A program made the position numbers and the translations under genes. A DNA stretch of 37,345 nucleotides from an uncultured Collinsella sp. (GTDB lineage: Bacteria > Actinomycetota > Coriobacteriia > Coriobacteriales > Coriobacteriaceae): assembly GCA_958405195.1 (NCBI GenBank), contig CATYDM010000016.1, forward strand, positions 1 through 37,345. The letters are read 5' to 3'. The notes under the pieces are model-generated. The model ran no database searches. It saw only the letters and a program-made list of their open reading frames with translations, and was not told where the DNA came from. Shown piece after piece: positions 15,239 through 23,795 of this stretch. How positions within the stretch are numbered: position 1 is the first letter of the stretch; every line of letters begins with the position of its first letter.

Positions 15239-18200
15239 ATGGCACAGGGGACGTTTGTGCAGGCGCTCCGGAAAGAGGCGGCGCTGAGCGGCACCTTTAT
15301 GAAGGGGCGTTCGCTCATGCTCAACGGCGCCGTGCTGTCGATCGAGGACAGTGGCTCGCGCTTCTCCAAAAACGTGACGGTTGAGGGCTCGGTGCGTGGC
15401 TCGCGCGGCGACCTGTACAAGACGCACGTGGCGCTCGACATGGACGAGCACGAGGTGATCGACTACGACTGCGATTGCCCCGCTGCCTATCGCTACCCCG
15501 GCATGTGCAAGCACGCCATCGCCACGGCGCTGGCGTACCTGGATGCCAGCGGCATTGAGCCCGTCGAGGGGCTGCGCACGCCGGTCCGCACGTTTACGGC
15601 GGCGCCCAAGCAAGCCGCGCGTCCCTCGTCCGCCGCACCGGCCGTCAACCCTAACTTTCCCTTCCCGGCGCCAGTTCCCACGAGCCCGAGCCTCATGAAG
15701 GCGCTCTCCGATCTTTCGGACGCTCGCATGGATGAGTTGGCGGGCATGCGCCGCAAGCTCGCCGGCACTGTCGACCCCGATGCCCCCAAGGCGGTGTTGG
15801 AGCCCTCGCTGGTGCCGTACTACAATCCGCTGTTTGCCGACCGGTTTAGCTTGGCGCTCGAGCTTCGCATCCGCTGCGGCTCGGTGTCCTACGTGGTCAA
15901 GGACATCGACGGCATGGCCGCCGCCTACGTGCGCGGCGGCACGTTCTCGTACGGCAAAAAGCTCACATTCCTCCATGCGCCCGAGGCCTTTGACGAGGTT
16001 TCGGTGCGTCTGCTCGACCTTGTTGTGGCAACGGTTGTGTATCTGAGCGACATCACGAGTTCGCGTTCGGCGTCGTACGATTTTGCACGCAGCGGCTTTG
16101 TCGCCGAGCGCCAGTTGCCGCTGTCCGAGCATGACATCGTATACATGCTGGACTTGCTGCGTGGCCGGACCATTTCCTTTGAGCCCGCCTGGTCGCGGGG
16201 AACGACGACGCATCGTTCCTACGAGGTAGCGGTTGAGTTGTCGCCGGTGGGGGAGGACGAGGCCTCGGCAAAACAACCGCCGCTCCTTGCCGCCAAGATC
16301 GCGCCGGCGGCCGGTGGCAGCTACGGCCTGCGCCTGCCGGCCGATATGTACTGCTTTGCCTCGGGCGACGTTGCCTATCTGGTCGACACGCACCGCGCGC
16401 GCCGCGCCGATGCAGCGTTTGCCCAGCATGCCGCACCGTTTCTGTCGCGTCTGCTGCCCTGTCGCACGCCGGTCCATATCGCCGCCGAACAGGTGGGCGA
16501 ATTCTGCCGCATGGCACTGCCCGTGCTGCGCGAATACACCGACCTCACCGCTCCCGCCGTGCTCGACACCGTGGCGCCCGAGCCGAGCTTTGCCATGGCA
16601 ATCGGTGTCGATGACGGGCTTGTGACCTGCAAGATTACGGTTTCCTACGGCGACTGGTCGGCAGATCTCTTTAGCCTGGGCGCTCCGGGCAGCCCCTTCG
16701 AAGAGCAGCGCCCGGGCGTGCCGCCGCGCGACGAGATAGCAGAGTTTCGCGTTATGGATACGGCGGCCCTGTATTTCGACTTTTACGAGGGCGGCCTGGC
16801 GTTTGAGGAGCGCGACGACGAGAGCCTGTTCCACTTGCTGACCGAGGGTTTGTCTGCCCTGTCCGAGCTGGGCGAGGTCATGCTCAGCGACCGCCTACGC
16901 CAGATCTCGGTGCGCCCTGCGCCCAAGCTTTCGGTGCGCGCGACCGTCAAGAGCAACCTGCTCGATGTCGAACTGGGCGCGAGCGGTCTTTCGGCGGCAG
17001 ATCTTGCCATCTATCTGGACTCGTACAAGCGCCACCAGACGTTTGCGCGCCTGACGTCCGGCGACATCGTGCGCCTGGACGAGGGTGCCCGCGCCGCGTT
17101 TGGTCTTGCCGAGGACCTGGGCGTCGATGCCGTCGATCTGCTCGACGGCGTGTCGCTTCCCGCGTCGAGTACCCTGTTTGTCGACAGCATGCTCGCGCGC
17201 ACGCCGGCGCTTGAGGCCGATCGCGACGCTGCATTCCGCCGTACCGTCGAGCGCTTGGATACGCTCGGCAAGATGGACTTTACGGTGCCGGTCTCGCTCA
17301 AGGCCACACTGCGCGGCTATCAGGTCGACGGCTACCAGTGGCTCGGTTCGCTCGAGCATCTGGGCCTCGGCGGCATCTTGGCCGACGATATGGGCCTGGG
17401 CAAAACATTGCAGATGATCGCACATATCCTGGCGCGCGTGGAGGCGGGGGATACCAAGCCCACGCTCGTGGTGTGCCCTGCGTCGCTCGTGTATAACTGG
17501 ACTGCCGAGCTGGAGCGCTTTGCGCCTTCGCTCGACGTGTGCGCCATCGTGGGCGCCAAAGCGCAGCGCCGCGTGCAGATAGCCGGCGCCGCCGAGCATA
17601 ACGTGGTCGTGACATCGTATGACCTCATGCGCCGCGATATCGACGAGTATGCCGAGCAGGACTTTGCCCGCGTTGTGCTCGACGAGGCCCAGTACATTAA
17701 AAACCCGCTCACGCAGGTAGCGCGCGCCGCAAAGCGCCTGCCGGCCGGCGTGCGCTTTGCCCTGACGGGCACGCCCATCGAAAACCGCCTGTCCGAGCTC
17801 TGGAGCATCTTCGACTTTCTGATGCCGGGCCTTTTGGGGACGCGCGAGTCGTTTGCCAAGCGCTTTGAGAGCCCCGTAGAGCATGCCGAGGGCGATAGTG
17901 CCGCTCGCCTGCAGGCGCTCGTGTCGCCGTTTGTGCTGCGTCGCGTAAAGGAAGACGTGGTTGCCGACCTGCCCGAAAAGATCGAAGACACCGTCATGGC
18001 GCAGCTCACCGGCGAGCAGCGCAAGCTCTACCTGGCCAACCAAGACCGCATCGCCCAGCAGGTGCAGCATCGCGAGGCATCCGAGTTTAAGAAAGACAAG
18101 CTCAAGGTGCTCGCCGAGCTCACCAAGCTGCGCCAGATCTGCTGCGACCCGCGTCTACACTACGAGGATTACAAGGCGGGGAGCGCCAAGCTCGACGCTT

Positions 18201-18703
18201 GCATGGAGCTCGTGCACGGTGCGCTCGACGGCGGGCACCACATTCTGCTGTTCAGCCAGTTCACGGGCATGCTCGATATCATCGGCAAGCGCCTGGCCAA
18301 GGAGGACATCGGCTTTCTTAAGCTCACGGGCGCTTCGTCCAAGGAGAGCCGTGCCAAGATGGTCGCGCAGTTCCAGGCGGGCGAGGTGCCGGTGTTTCTG
18401 ATCTCGCTCAAGGCGGGCGGCGTGGGCCTCAACCTGACGGCGGCCGATGTGGTCATTCACTACGACCCGTGGTGGAACGTGGCGGCGCAGGACCAAGCGA
18501 CTGACCGCGCACATCGTATTGGCCAGCAGCATACCGTGACCGTGTACAAGCTCATCGCCAAGGACACGATCGAGGAACGCATTATGCAGATGCAGGAGTC
18601 CAAACGCGACCTGGTCAACAGCGTGCTCGGCGGCGATGGCATCTCCTCGGCGCTGTTTACCCGCGAGGATGTTTTGGCACTGCTCGGCGGCGACGGGCGT
18701 TAA
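15239..18703 (+). CDS. SNF2-family helicase with SWIM zinc finger
   Basis: The 1154-residue protein is a bacterial Swi2/Snf2 ATPase. A SWIM zinc finger C78-x-C80-x9-C90-x-H92 lies near the N-terminus and is followed by a long SNF2-associated region (about 100-680). The ATPase core comes next: Walker A DDMGLGKT with K722, DEAQ at 815-818, LTGTPIENRLSELWS, and the C-terminal helicase half with SLKAGGVGLNL and RAHRIGQ. Such proteins are dsDNA translocases that may remodel protein-DNA complexes or stalled RNA polymerase; the precise role is unknown. I chose the ATG at 15239 because GGAGG lies five bases upstream. An in-frame TTG at 15227 would precede that ribosome site and is rejected. The leader contains the right arm of repeat C. 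Confidence 0.9.
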   Translation: MAQGTFVQALRKEAALSGTFMKGRSLMLNGAVLSIEDSGSRFSKNVTVEGSVRGSRGDLYKTHVALDMDEHEVIDYDCDCPAAYRYPGMCKHAIATALAYLDASGIEPVEGLRTPVRTFTAAPKQAARPSSAAPAVNPNFPFPAPVPTSPSLMKALSDLSDARMDELAGMRRKLAGTVDPDAPKAVLEPSLVPYYNPLFADRFSLALELRIRCGSVSYVVKDIDGMAAAYVRGGTFSYGKKLTFLHAPEAFDEVSVRLLDLVVATVVYLSDITSSRSASYDFARSGFVAERQLPLSEHDIVYMLDLLRGRTISFEPAWSRGTTTHRSYEVAVELSPVGEDEASAKQPPLLAAKIAPAAGGSYGLRLPADMYCFASGDVAYLVDTHRARRADAAFAQHAAPFLSRLLPCRTPVHIAAEQVGEFCRMALPVLREYTDLTAPAVLDTVAPEPSFAMAIGVDDGLVTCKITVSYGDWSADLFSLGAPGSPFEEQRPGVPPRDEIAEFRVMDTAALYFDFYEGGLAFEERDDESLFHLLTEGLSALSELGEVMLSDRLRQISVRPAPKLSVRATVKSNLLDVELGASGLSAADLAIYLDSYKRHQTFARLTSGDIVRLDEGARAAFGLAEDLGVDAVDLLDGVSLPASSTLFVDSMLARTPALEADRDAAFRRTVERLDTLGKMDFTVPVSLKATLRGYQVDGYQWLGSLEHLGLGGILADDMGLGKTLQMIAHILARVEAGDTKPTLVVCPASLVYNWTAELERFAPSLDVCAIVGAKAQRRVQIAGAAEHNVVVTSYDLMRRDIDEYAEQDFARVVLDEAQYIKNPLTQVARAAKRLPAGVRFALTGTPIENRLSELWSIFDFLMPGLLGTRESFAKRFESPVEHAEGDSAARLQALVSPFVLRRVKEDVVADLPEKIEDTVMAQLTGEQRKLYLANQDRIAQQVQHREASEFKKDKLKVLAELTKLRQICCDPRLHYEDYKAGSAKLDACMELVHGALDGGHHILLFSQFTGMLDIIGKRLAKEDIGFLKLTGASSKESRAKMVAQFQAGEVPVFLISLKAGGVGLNLTAADVVIHYDPWWNVAAQDQATDRAHRIGQQHTVTVYKLIAKDTIEERIMQMQESKRDLVNSVLGGDGISSALFTREDVLALLGGDGR

Positions 18704-18852
18704 CCCGCTCGGGTGAGGCCGCCAGGGCGGATAGCCCGCGCTGTCCCATCGTCCCCGCTCGTTATGTGTTCATTTGCCATGCCGTGGATGGTTCGCCTGC
18801 CTTTGGGCATAAGAACCTCAAGAACATCGGCACATCAGCAAAGGAGAACATC

Positions 18853-19215
18853 ATGGCGAAATTCTTTAAGGACTCCGATGGCAAGCTCATTGCCGCCCTT
18901 GGCAACGACGTTGCAACCCCTGCCGGTTGCACGGAGCTGACCGCGAACACCGAGGACGCGGCGCACGAGAAGCACGTGCCGGTCGTTGAGAGCGAGCGCG
19001 ACGGTCACGTGATCCGCGCACGCGTGGGCTCGGTCGAGCATCCTATGGTGCCCGAGCACTACATCGAGTGGATTGCCCTTGAGGCCGAGGGCCGTCTGGA
19101 GGTCCATTACCTCCAGCCCGGTATGAAGCCCGCGACGTTTTTTGCCGGCGGCTCCAAGACCGGTACCGTCTATGCCTATTGCAACCTGCACGGGCTGTGG
19201 TCCGCGACGTTCTAG
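18853..19215 (+). CDS. desulfoferrodoxin-family superoxide reductase lacking centre I
   Basis: The 120-residue protein carries the His4-Cys iron site of superoxide reductase, which reduces superoxide to peroxide: H41 in EKHVP, H63, H69 in EHYIEW, C110 and H113 in CNLHGLW. The usual desulforedoxin-like N-terminal domain, with CxxC and CC ligands for the structural iron (centre I), is recognisable in length but its cysteines are gone; only C26 remains. It therefore behaves as a neelaredoxin-like, one-iron enzyme derived from a two-iron form. AAGGAG (18841-18846) stands six bases before the ATG; the open frame extends upstream without support. A hairpin with TTTT at 19262-19293 probably ends its transcript. 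Confidence 0.85.
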   Translation: MAKFFKDSDGKLIAALGNDVATPAGCTELTANTEDAAHEKHVPVVESERDGHVIRARVGSVEHPMVPEHYIEWIALEAEGRLEVHYLQPGMKPATFFAGGSKTGTVYAYCNLHGLWSATF

Positions 19216-19261
19216 GAGCGCGCCCCCGCTCGGGGTATCATAGCTAGCATATGCACATGCG

Positions 19262-19293
19262 AGCGCCGACTGCATCATGCGGCCGGCGCTTTT
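19262..19293 (+). terminator. probable intrinsic terminator after the desulfoferrodoxin gene
   Basis: AGCGCCG (19262-19268) pairs perfectly with CGGCGCT (19284-19290) and is followed by TTTA, 47 nt after the stop. The stem is short and the T-run weak, so termination may be partial. Confidence 0.5.
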
Positions 19294-19332
19294 ACTACGA
19301 CAACGATGGTTTACGACGGAAAGGGCTGAGCC

Positions 19333-21318
19333 ATGAAGCTCGCACTTGCACAGATCGATATGCGCCTGGGTGATATTGAGGGTATCTGCGGTCGCATCGA
19401 GGACCAGGCGCGCCTGGCCCATGAGCGCGGTGCGCGCGTGCTGTGCGTCCCGGCTCCGCTCTTTATGGGAGCCCTGCCCGGCGGCCTGGTGGGCGCTGCC
19501 GACTTTGAGCACGACATACTTGCCGGCTTGACCGGCGTCGCCGAGCGTATCCAAGAGCTCGATATGATCTGCATCGTGCCCGCGGCGGTTTCGTTTGAGG
19601 GCCAGCCCCTGCTCGACTACATGATGCTCAAGGACGGCCATGTGGTGCCGGCCCGTTCGAGCATTGCCCTGCAGCGCGGTGGGAGCGGCGATGCCCGTTG
19701 GGCACCGCCGGTGTTTGACGTGGACGGCGTGCGTATCGCCGTGATCTTTGACTTGGACCGCGAGCTCGAGATGCTGCCGACCGGCGTCGACCTCATTGCC
19801 TATTTCCAGTTCAACGCGTTTGATATGACCGACCGCGAGACGGCTGCGATCGCCGCCGTGCGCAGCGGAGCCTATCGCAAGATCGCATCTAAGCGCAGCG
19901 TGTGGTTTGCCTGCATGGCGCCGGTCGGTGCGTACGACGAGTCGGTGTATACCGGCGGGTCGTTTGTACTCGACGACTGCGGTCGCGTGGTGGCCCAAGC
20001 GCCGTGTTTTGAGGAGAGCCTACTGGTTCAGGAGATCCAGCGCGGTGTGATGCTCGATGCCCTGGAAGACCACGAGCTGCCCGAGTTTCGCTCCGAGGAA
20101 TGGCTGTGGCAGGCGCTAGTGCTTGCCGTTCGCGATAACGCCCGCGCCCGCGGTACGTCGCGTGCCGTGGTGGCGCTCGAGGGCGACCTGCCGTCGTCCC
20201 TGCTGGCGGCGCTTGCCGTCGACGCCCTAGGTCCGCGCAATGTGGTCGGCCTGGTGTTGGGACGCAACCGCATCTTTACGCCGGCGCAGGAAGAGGCCGA
20301 GGCTGCCCGCTGCGCCGCCGTCCGCGCCATCGCCGAGCGTTTGCACATTCGCACCGTCGAGCGCGATGCACCGGATGCGGCGCGTGTGCTCGATCGCGAC
20401 GTGTCGGCGGGCGATGCCGAGCGCCTGCGCTCGCGCACGCTGGGCCTGATGCTGGAGGATACGGCGCTCGAGCTGGGTGCGATGGCGCTGAGCCCGCTGT
20501 CCAAAACCGAGTACGCGCTGGCGGCGCCGGCGCTTTGCGGCGGCTACCAGGGCGACTTTGCGCCCTTTGGCGATGTGTGCCTGTCGACGCTTGAGTTTGT
20601 GGCGCGTGTGCGCAACCGCACGTCTGCCGCGGTGCCCCAAGAGCTCGTGACGCTCAACGCGGTGGAAGATTGTATGGAGCGCGTGCTGGCGCAAGCGCTT
20701 TCGACGCTCGACGGTCCGGTCGATATGCTCGACCGCGCGGCACAGCTGCTCGGCGGGCTTGAGCCGGGTGAGGTCGATGGCGCGCTCGAGGCGCACGTGG
20801 ACCGCAATCGATCTTTCGACGACATCCCAATGGCCGCCGGCAAGCCCGAGGCTTGCTCGCTGCTGCTGATGCTCGTTCGACAGGGTGAGGCTTCCCGTCG
20901 CATGCTGCCGACGACGCCGATCGTCTCGGCCCGTTCGTTTGCCGAGCGTGCCTGGCCGTATATGCTCGCGTGGTCCGACCTGGGGCTTAACGGCAAGGAG
21001 CGTATGACGGTCGATTCGCTGGCGCGCGCCGAGGTGCGCCGCTTTGCCGACGAGGATACGAGCGAGCGCGTGCGAAACGAGATGATGGGCGTGCTGGGCG
21101 AGCTACTGGGTATTTCGCCCGAGCAAATGGAGGAGCTGCGCTCTGAGGACGGTCAGCGTCGTTTGCACGAGGGAATGAAAAAGTTCGAGGGCGAAGTTCA
21201 GGACGCCATCGATAAGATGATGGGCGGTCAGGGCGGCTCGCAGGGTGGGCCCCAGAGCGGACCGATGTCGCACCCGCCAGTGGATCCGAGGCAGTTCCCC
21301 TTTTTCTCGCAGAACTAA
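19333..21318 (+). CDS. NAD synthetase homologue, apparently catalytically degenerate
   Basis: The 661-residue protein has the plan of glutamine-dependent NAD+ synthetase: an N-terminal nitrilase-like amidase (MKLALAQIDMRLGD start; YTGGSFVLD and APCFEESLLV well conserved) and a C-terminal NadE ATP-pyrophosphatase (LAALAVDALGPRNVVGLVL; FAPFGD; FVARVRN). The catalytic positions look lost. The Glu of the usual PEL motif is in VPAPLFMG, the Lys region reads ARSSIALQR, the nucleophile Cys of ICEDLW reads IFDLDRE, and the P-loop SGGxDSA reads EGDLPSS. A helical tail and a Gly/Gln/Pro-rich end (about residues 630-661) are extra. I infer a pseudoenzyme or repurposed protein; database annotation as NAD+ synthase would rest on fold only. 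GGAAAGG precedes the ATG. Confidence 0.75.
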   Translation: MKLALAQIDMRLGDIEGICGRIEDQARLAHERGARVLCVPAPLFMGALPGGLVGAADFEHDILAGLTGVAERIQELDMICIVPAAVSFEGQPLLDYMMLKDGHVVPARSSIALQRGGSGDARWAPPVFDVDGVRIAVIFDLDRELEMLPTGVDLIAYFQFNAFDMTDRETAAIAAVRSGAYRKIASKRSVWFACMAPVGAYDESVYTGGSFVLDDCGRVVAQAPCFEESLLVQEIQRGVMLDALEDHELPEFRSEEWLWQALVLAVRDNARARGTSRAVVALEGDLPSSLLAALAVDALGPRNVVGLVLGRNRIFTPAQEEAEAARCAAVRAIAERLHIRTVERDAPDAARVLDRDVSAGDAERLRSRTLGLMLEDTALELGAMALSPLSKTEYALAAPALCGGYQGDFAPFGDVCLSTLEFVARVRNRTSAAVPQELVTLNAVEDCMERVLAQALSTLDGPVDMLDRAAQLLGGLEPGEVDGALEAHVDRNRSFDDIPMAAGKPEACSLLLMLVRQGEASRRMLPTTPIVSARSFAERAWPYMLAWSDLGLNGKERMTVDSLARAEVRRFADEDTSERVRNEMMGVLGELLGISPEQMEELRSEDGQRRLHEGMKKFEGEVQDAIDKMMGGQGGSQGGPQSGPMSHPPVDPRQFPFFSQN

Positions 21319-21380
21319 TTATGGGATAGGATTCGCTCTCAACCCCGATACTTCAACTAAGCATCTTGGCCCCATTGTGT

Positions 21381-21399
21381 TATTCTAGAACAGACGTTC
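21381..21399 (+). promoter_or_regulatory. ruvCAB promoter -10 with LexA (SOS) box
   Basis: GAAC-AGAC-GTTC (21388-21399) matches the GAAC-N4-GTTC core of the LexA box of Gram-positive bacteria and Actinobacteria. It starts one base after a plausible -10, TATTCT (21381-21386), 57 bp upstream of ruvC. A repressor there would cover the transcription start. SOS control of ruvCAB is known in other bacteria; here it is inferred from the site. Confidence 0.6.
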
Positions 21400-21455
21400 G
21401 TGAATGATGCGCGGGGCCTTGTCTTGCGCTGTGCTTGTGGCGAGGGGAGGTTGGC

Positions 21456-21977
21456 TTGGTTATCTTGGGTATCGATCCCGGTTTGGCCCATACGGGGTGG
21501 GGGATTATCGAGGAGCGACGCGGCGAGGTTCGCTGCCGTGCCTACGGTTGTATTGAGACCAGCGCGGGCAGTCCGCTCGCGGTGCGCCTGTCGCATATCG
21601 CCCGCGACCTCAAGGGTGTCGTGGAGCGCTACCGCCCCGATACCGCTGCTATCGAGAGCATTTACTTTGGCGCCAACGTTCGCTCGGCCATCCCTACGGC
21701 GCATGCCCGCGGTGCTGCACTCGTGGCTCTTTCGGAGTGCGCGCTCGAGATTGGCGAGTACACGCCTATGCAGATTAAGCAGGCTGTTGTGGGCACCGGC
21801 GCTGCAGATAAGCGGCAGGTCGCGTATATGGTTCGTACGCTCACACAGCTCGATCACGACCCGCATCCCGACCATGCCGCCGATGCCCTGGCTTGCGCCA
21901 TCTGCCACGTTAACCTCAGCCGCACCCGCGCGCTTACCGGCGGCGAGTTCTATCAACAGAGAGGAACCGGATACTGA
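21456..21977 (+). CDS. ruvC: Holliday junction resolvase RuvC
   Basis: RuvC cuts Holliday junctions symmetrically after RuvAB migration. With a TTG start at 21456 the protein has 173 residues, the family norm, and begins MVILGIDPGLAHTGWG. Catalytic residues are D7, E67 (AAIES), H140 and D143 (DHAADALA); the His-x-x-Asp pair is as in Thermus RuvC. GGAGG (21446-21450) is five bases before this TTG. An in-frame TTG at 21435 lies upstream of the ribosome site and is rejected. The stop overlaps the ruvA ATG as TGATG. First gene of a ruvC-ruvA-ruvB operon preceded by a LexA-like box. Confidence 0.92.
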   Translation: MVILGIDPGLAHTGWGIIEERRGEVRCRAYGCIETSAGSPLAVRLSHIARDLKGVVERYRPDTAAIESIYFGANVRSAIPTAHARGAALVALSECALEIGEYTPMQIKQAVVGTGAADKRQVAYMVRTLTQLDHDPHPDHAADALACAICHVNLSRTRALTGGEFYQQRGTGY

Positions 21978-22597
21978 TGATTTCCCAGCTCCATGGAACG
22001 CTTGTCGAGGCCACGATGAGCTCGGCCGTCGTCGATGTGTCGGGCGTGGGCTTTGAGCTCGGCATCTCGGGCAGCACCGCCGCTACGCTGCCGACGCCCG
22101 GCGGCGAGGTTCGCCTGTATACCCGTATGCAGGTGCGCGAGGACGCCATGACGCTCTTTGGTTTTGCCTCCAAGGATGAGCGCACGATGTTCGATCGGCT
22201 CGTGTCCGTCTCGGGCGTCGGTCCGCGCCTGGCGCTCGCCGTGCTCTCCACCTATACCGTGGGCCAGCTGTATTCGCTGGTAATGGCCGAGGACGACAAG
22301 GGTATGGCCAAGGTTCCCGGTGTGGGCAAAAAGACCGCGCAGCGCCTCATCTTGGAACTCAAGAGCACCTTTGCCAAGGACAAGGGCTTTGTGCCGGTTG
22401 AAGTGATTCCCGGCCAGGTTGCGATGCCCGTGCCCGCTGCCGCTCCCTCGGCCATCGACGATGCCCGTGCGGCACTCCTTTCCATGGGCTTTAGCCCGCA
22501 GGAGACCGATGTTGCCCTGAGCGGGTATGATGGGCAGAATATGCGTGTCGAGGATCTGCTCGGCGCGGCGCTTAAGCGACTCGGAATGGATGCGTGA
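21977..22597 (+). CDS. ruvA: Holliday junction branch migration protein RuvA
   Basis: RuvA binds the four-way junction as a tetramer and docks RuvB rings. The 206-residue protein has the N-terminal OB-fold (MISQLHGTLVE start, LYTRMQVREDAMTLFGF), the tandem helix-hairpin-helix domain (SVSGVGPRLALAVLS and KVPGVGKKTAQRLILELK), a flexible linker rich in Pro/Ala, and the C-terminal RuvB-contact domain (ARAALLSMGFSPQETDVAL). The start is translationally coupled to the ruvC stop (TGATG). Its own stop overlaps the ruvB ATG in the same way. Confidence 0.95.
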   Translation: MISQLHGTLVEATMSSAVVDVSGVGFELGISGSTAATLPTPGGEVRLYTRMQVREDAMTLFGFASKDERTMFDRLVSVSGVGPRLALAVLSTYTVGQLYSLVMAEDDKGMAKVPGVGKKTAQRLILELKSTFAKDKGFVPVEVIPGQVAMPVPAAAPSAIDDARAALLSMGFSPQETDVALSGYDGQNMRVEDLLGAALKRLGMDA

Positions 22598-23664
22598 TGT
22601 GGGAAGCCGATGATTCTCAGGACCTGTGGGCGACGCCCGGCACCTCGCCGGCGGCATCCATGGCGCATGGCGAGCGTATGGTGGGTTCGGAGCTGACGCC
22701 CGAGGATCTCGATGTCGACCGCACTTTGCGCCCCCAGCGCCTGGACGACTACTGTGGTCAGGAGCACATCAAGCAGAGCCTGCGCGTGTTGATCGAAGCG
22801 GCGCAGAGCCGTGGCGAGACGCTCGACCACGTGATTTTCTCGGGTCCTCCGGGTCTGGGCAAGACCACGCTGGCTACCGTTATCGCCAACGAGCTGGGCG
22901 CTCAGATCAAGACGACGAGCGGTCCGGCCATCGCGCGTACCGGTGACCTGGCGGCCATCCTGACTAACCTGCAACCGGGTGACGTGCTGTTTATTGACGA
23001 GATCCACCGCCTCAACCGCTCGGTCGAGGAGGTCCTGTACCCTGCGATGGAGGACTTTGCCCTCGATATCGTGATCGGCAAGGGTCCGGCGGCGCGCTCG
23101 ATTCGCCTGGATATCCCCAAGTTCACGCTGGTGGCGGCAACGACTCGCTCGGGTATGTTGACCGGCCCGCTGCGCGATCGCTTTGGCATCTCGTATCGCC
23201 TGGATTACTACACCGTTGAGGAGCTCGCCCAGATTGTGACACGCTCGGCGACCATTCTGGGTGTGACGATCGACCATCCCAGCGCACTCGAGATCGGCTC
23301 GCGTTCGCGCGGTACGCCGCGTCTTGCCAACCGTCTGCTCAAGCGCGTGCGCGACTATGCGCAGGTGCGCGGCAACGGTCCTATTGAGCTTGATATTTGC
23401 CGTCAGGCGCTCGAGTTCTTCGAGATCGACGAGCTCGGCCTGGACTGGATGGACATTCGCATCTTGGAGACACTTGCCAAGACGTTCTCCGGCCGTGCCG
23501 TTGGCTTGACCACGCTTGCCAGTGCGGTGGGCGAGGACCCGGGAACGCTCGAGGATGTCTACGAGCCCTATCTGCTGCAGTGCGGATTGATGATTCGCAC
23601 ACCGCAGGGCCGCCAGGCAACGCTTCGCACATTCGAGCACTTAGGAATTGAGCCGACCATTTAG
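22597..23664 (+). CDS. ruvB: Holliday junction branch migration ATPase RuvB
   Basis: This AAA+ hexameric motor drives branch migration with RuvA. The 355-residue protein has Walker A GPPGLGKT (83-90), Walker B DEIH (134-137), sensor-I segment AATTRSG, arginine-finger region GPLRDRFG, and the C-terminal winged helix (LDWMDIRILETLAKTF; GLTTLASAVGED). About 40 poorly conserved residues precede the usual start (LRPQRLDDYCGQ), common in the family. I chose the ATG at 22597, giving the same TGATG overlap as between ruvC and ruvA; a GTG one codon upstream (22594) is possible. Confidence 0.95.
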   Translation: MWEADDSQDLWATPGTSPAASMAHGERMVGSELTPEDLDVDRTLRPQRLDDYCGQEHIKQSLRVLIEAAQSRGETLDHVIFSGPPGLGKTTLATVIANELGAQIKTTSGPAIARTGDLAAILTNLQPGDVLFIDEIHRLNRSVEEVLYPAMEDFALDIVIGKGPAARSIRLDIPKFTLVAATTRSGMLTGPLRDRFGISYRLDYYTVEELAQIVTRSATILGVTIDHPSALEIGSRSRGTPRLANRLLKRVRDYAQVRGNGPIELDICRQALEFFEIDELGLDWMDIRILETLAKTFSGRAVGLTTLASAVGEDPGTLEDVYEPYLLQCGLMIRTPQGRQATLRTFEHLGIEPTI

Positions 23665-23746
23665 GACGGGTTTGTAGGCTATCGCTGGGCATCGGGTAAA
23701 CATATCGCCGTTCGTCGGTTACGGGCGTTTTACTATTGCGCGCGCG

Positions 23747-23755
23747 TGCTATGCT
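23747..23755 (+). promoter_or_regulatory. candidate extended -10 of fhs
   Basis: TG-C-TATGCT lies about 40 bp before the fhs ATG, matching the TG-C-TAnnnT pattern of other candidates in this window. No good -35 is present. Confidence 0.35.
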
Positions 23756-23795
23756 GGATTGGTCTTTTTCTCATCCGGTAACGAAAGGACCGCCC

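Noticed and set aside
11749..15441. A 1230-codon open frame antisense to dnaE
   Set aside because: High GC makes the strand opposite a long gene stop-poor. The translation is Leu/Val/His/Gly-rich, has no motif or ribosome site, and dnaE is fully convincing on the other strand.
15209..18070. Two long antisense frames under the SNF2 gene (15209-16834 and 16895-18070)
   Set aside because: Same GC-driven shadow effect; no domain is recognisable and the sense frame has all helicase motifs.
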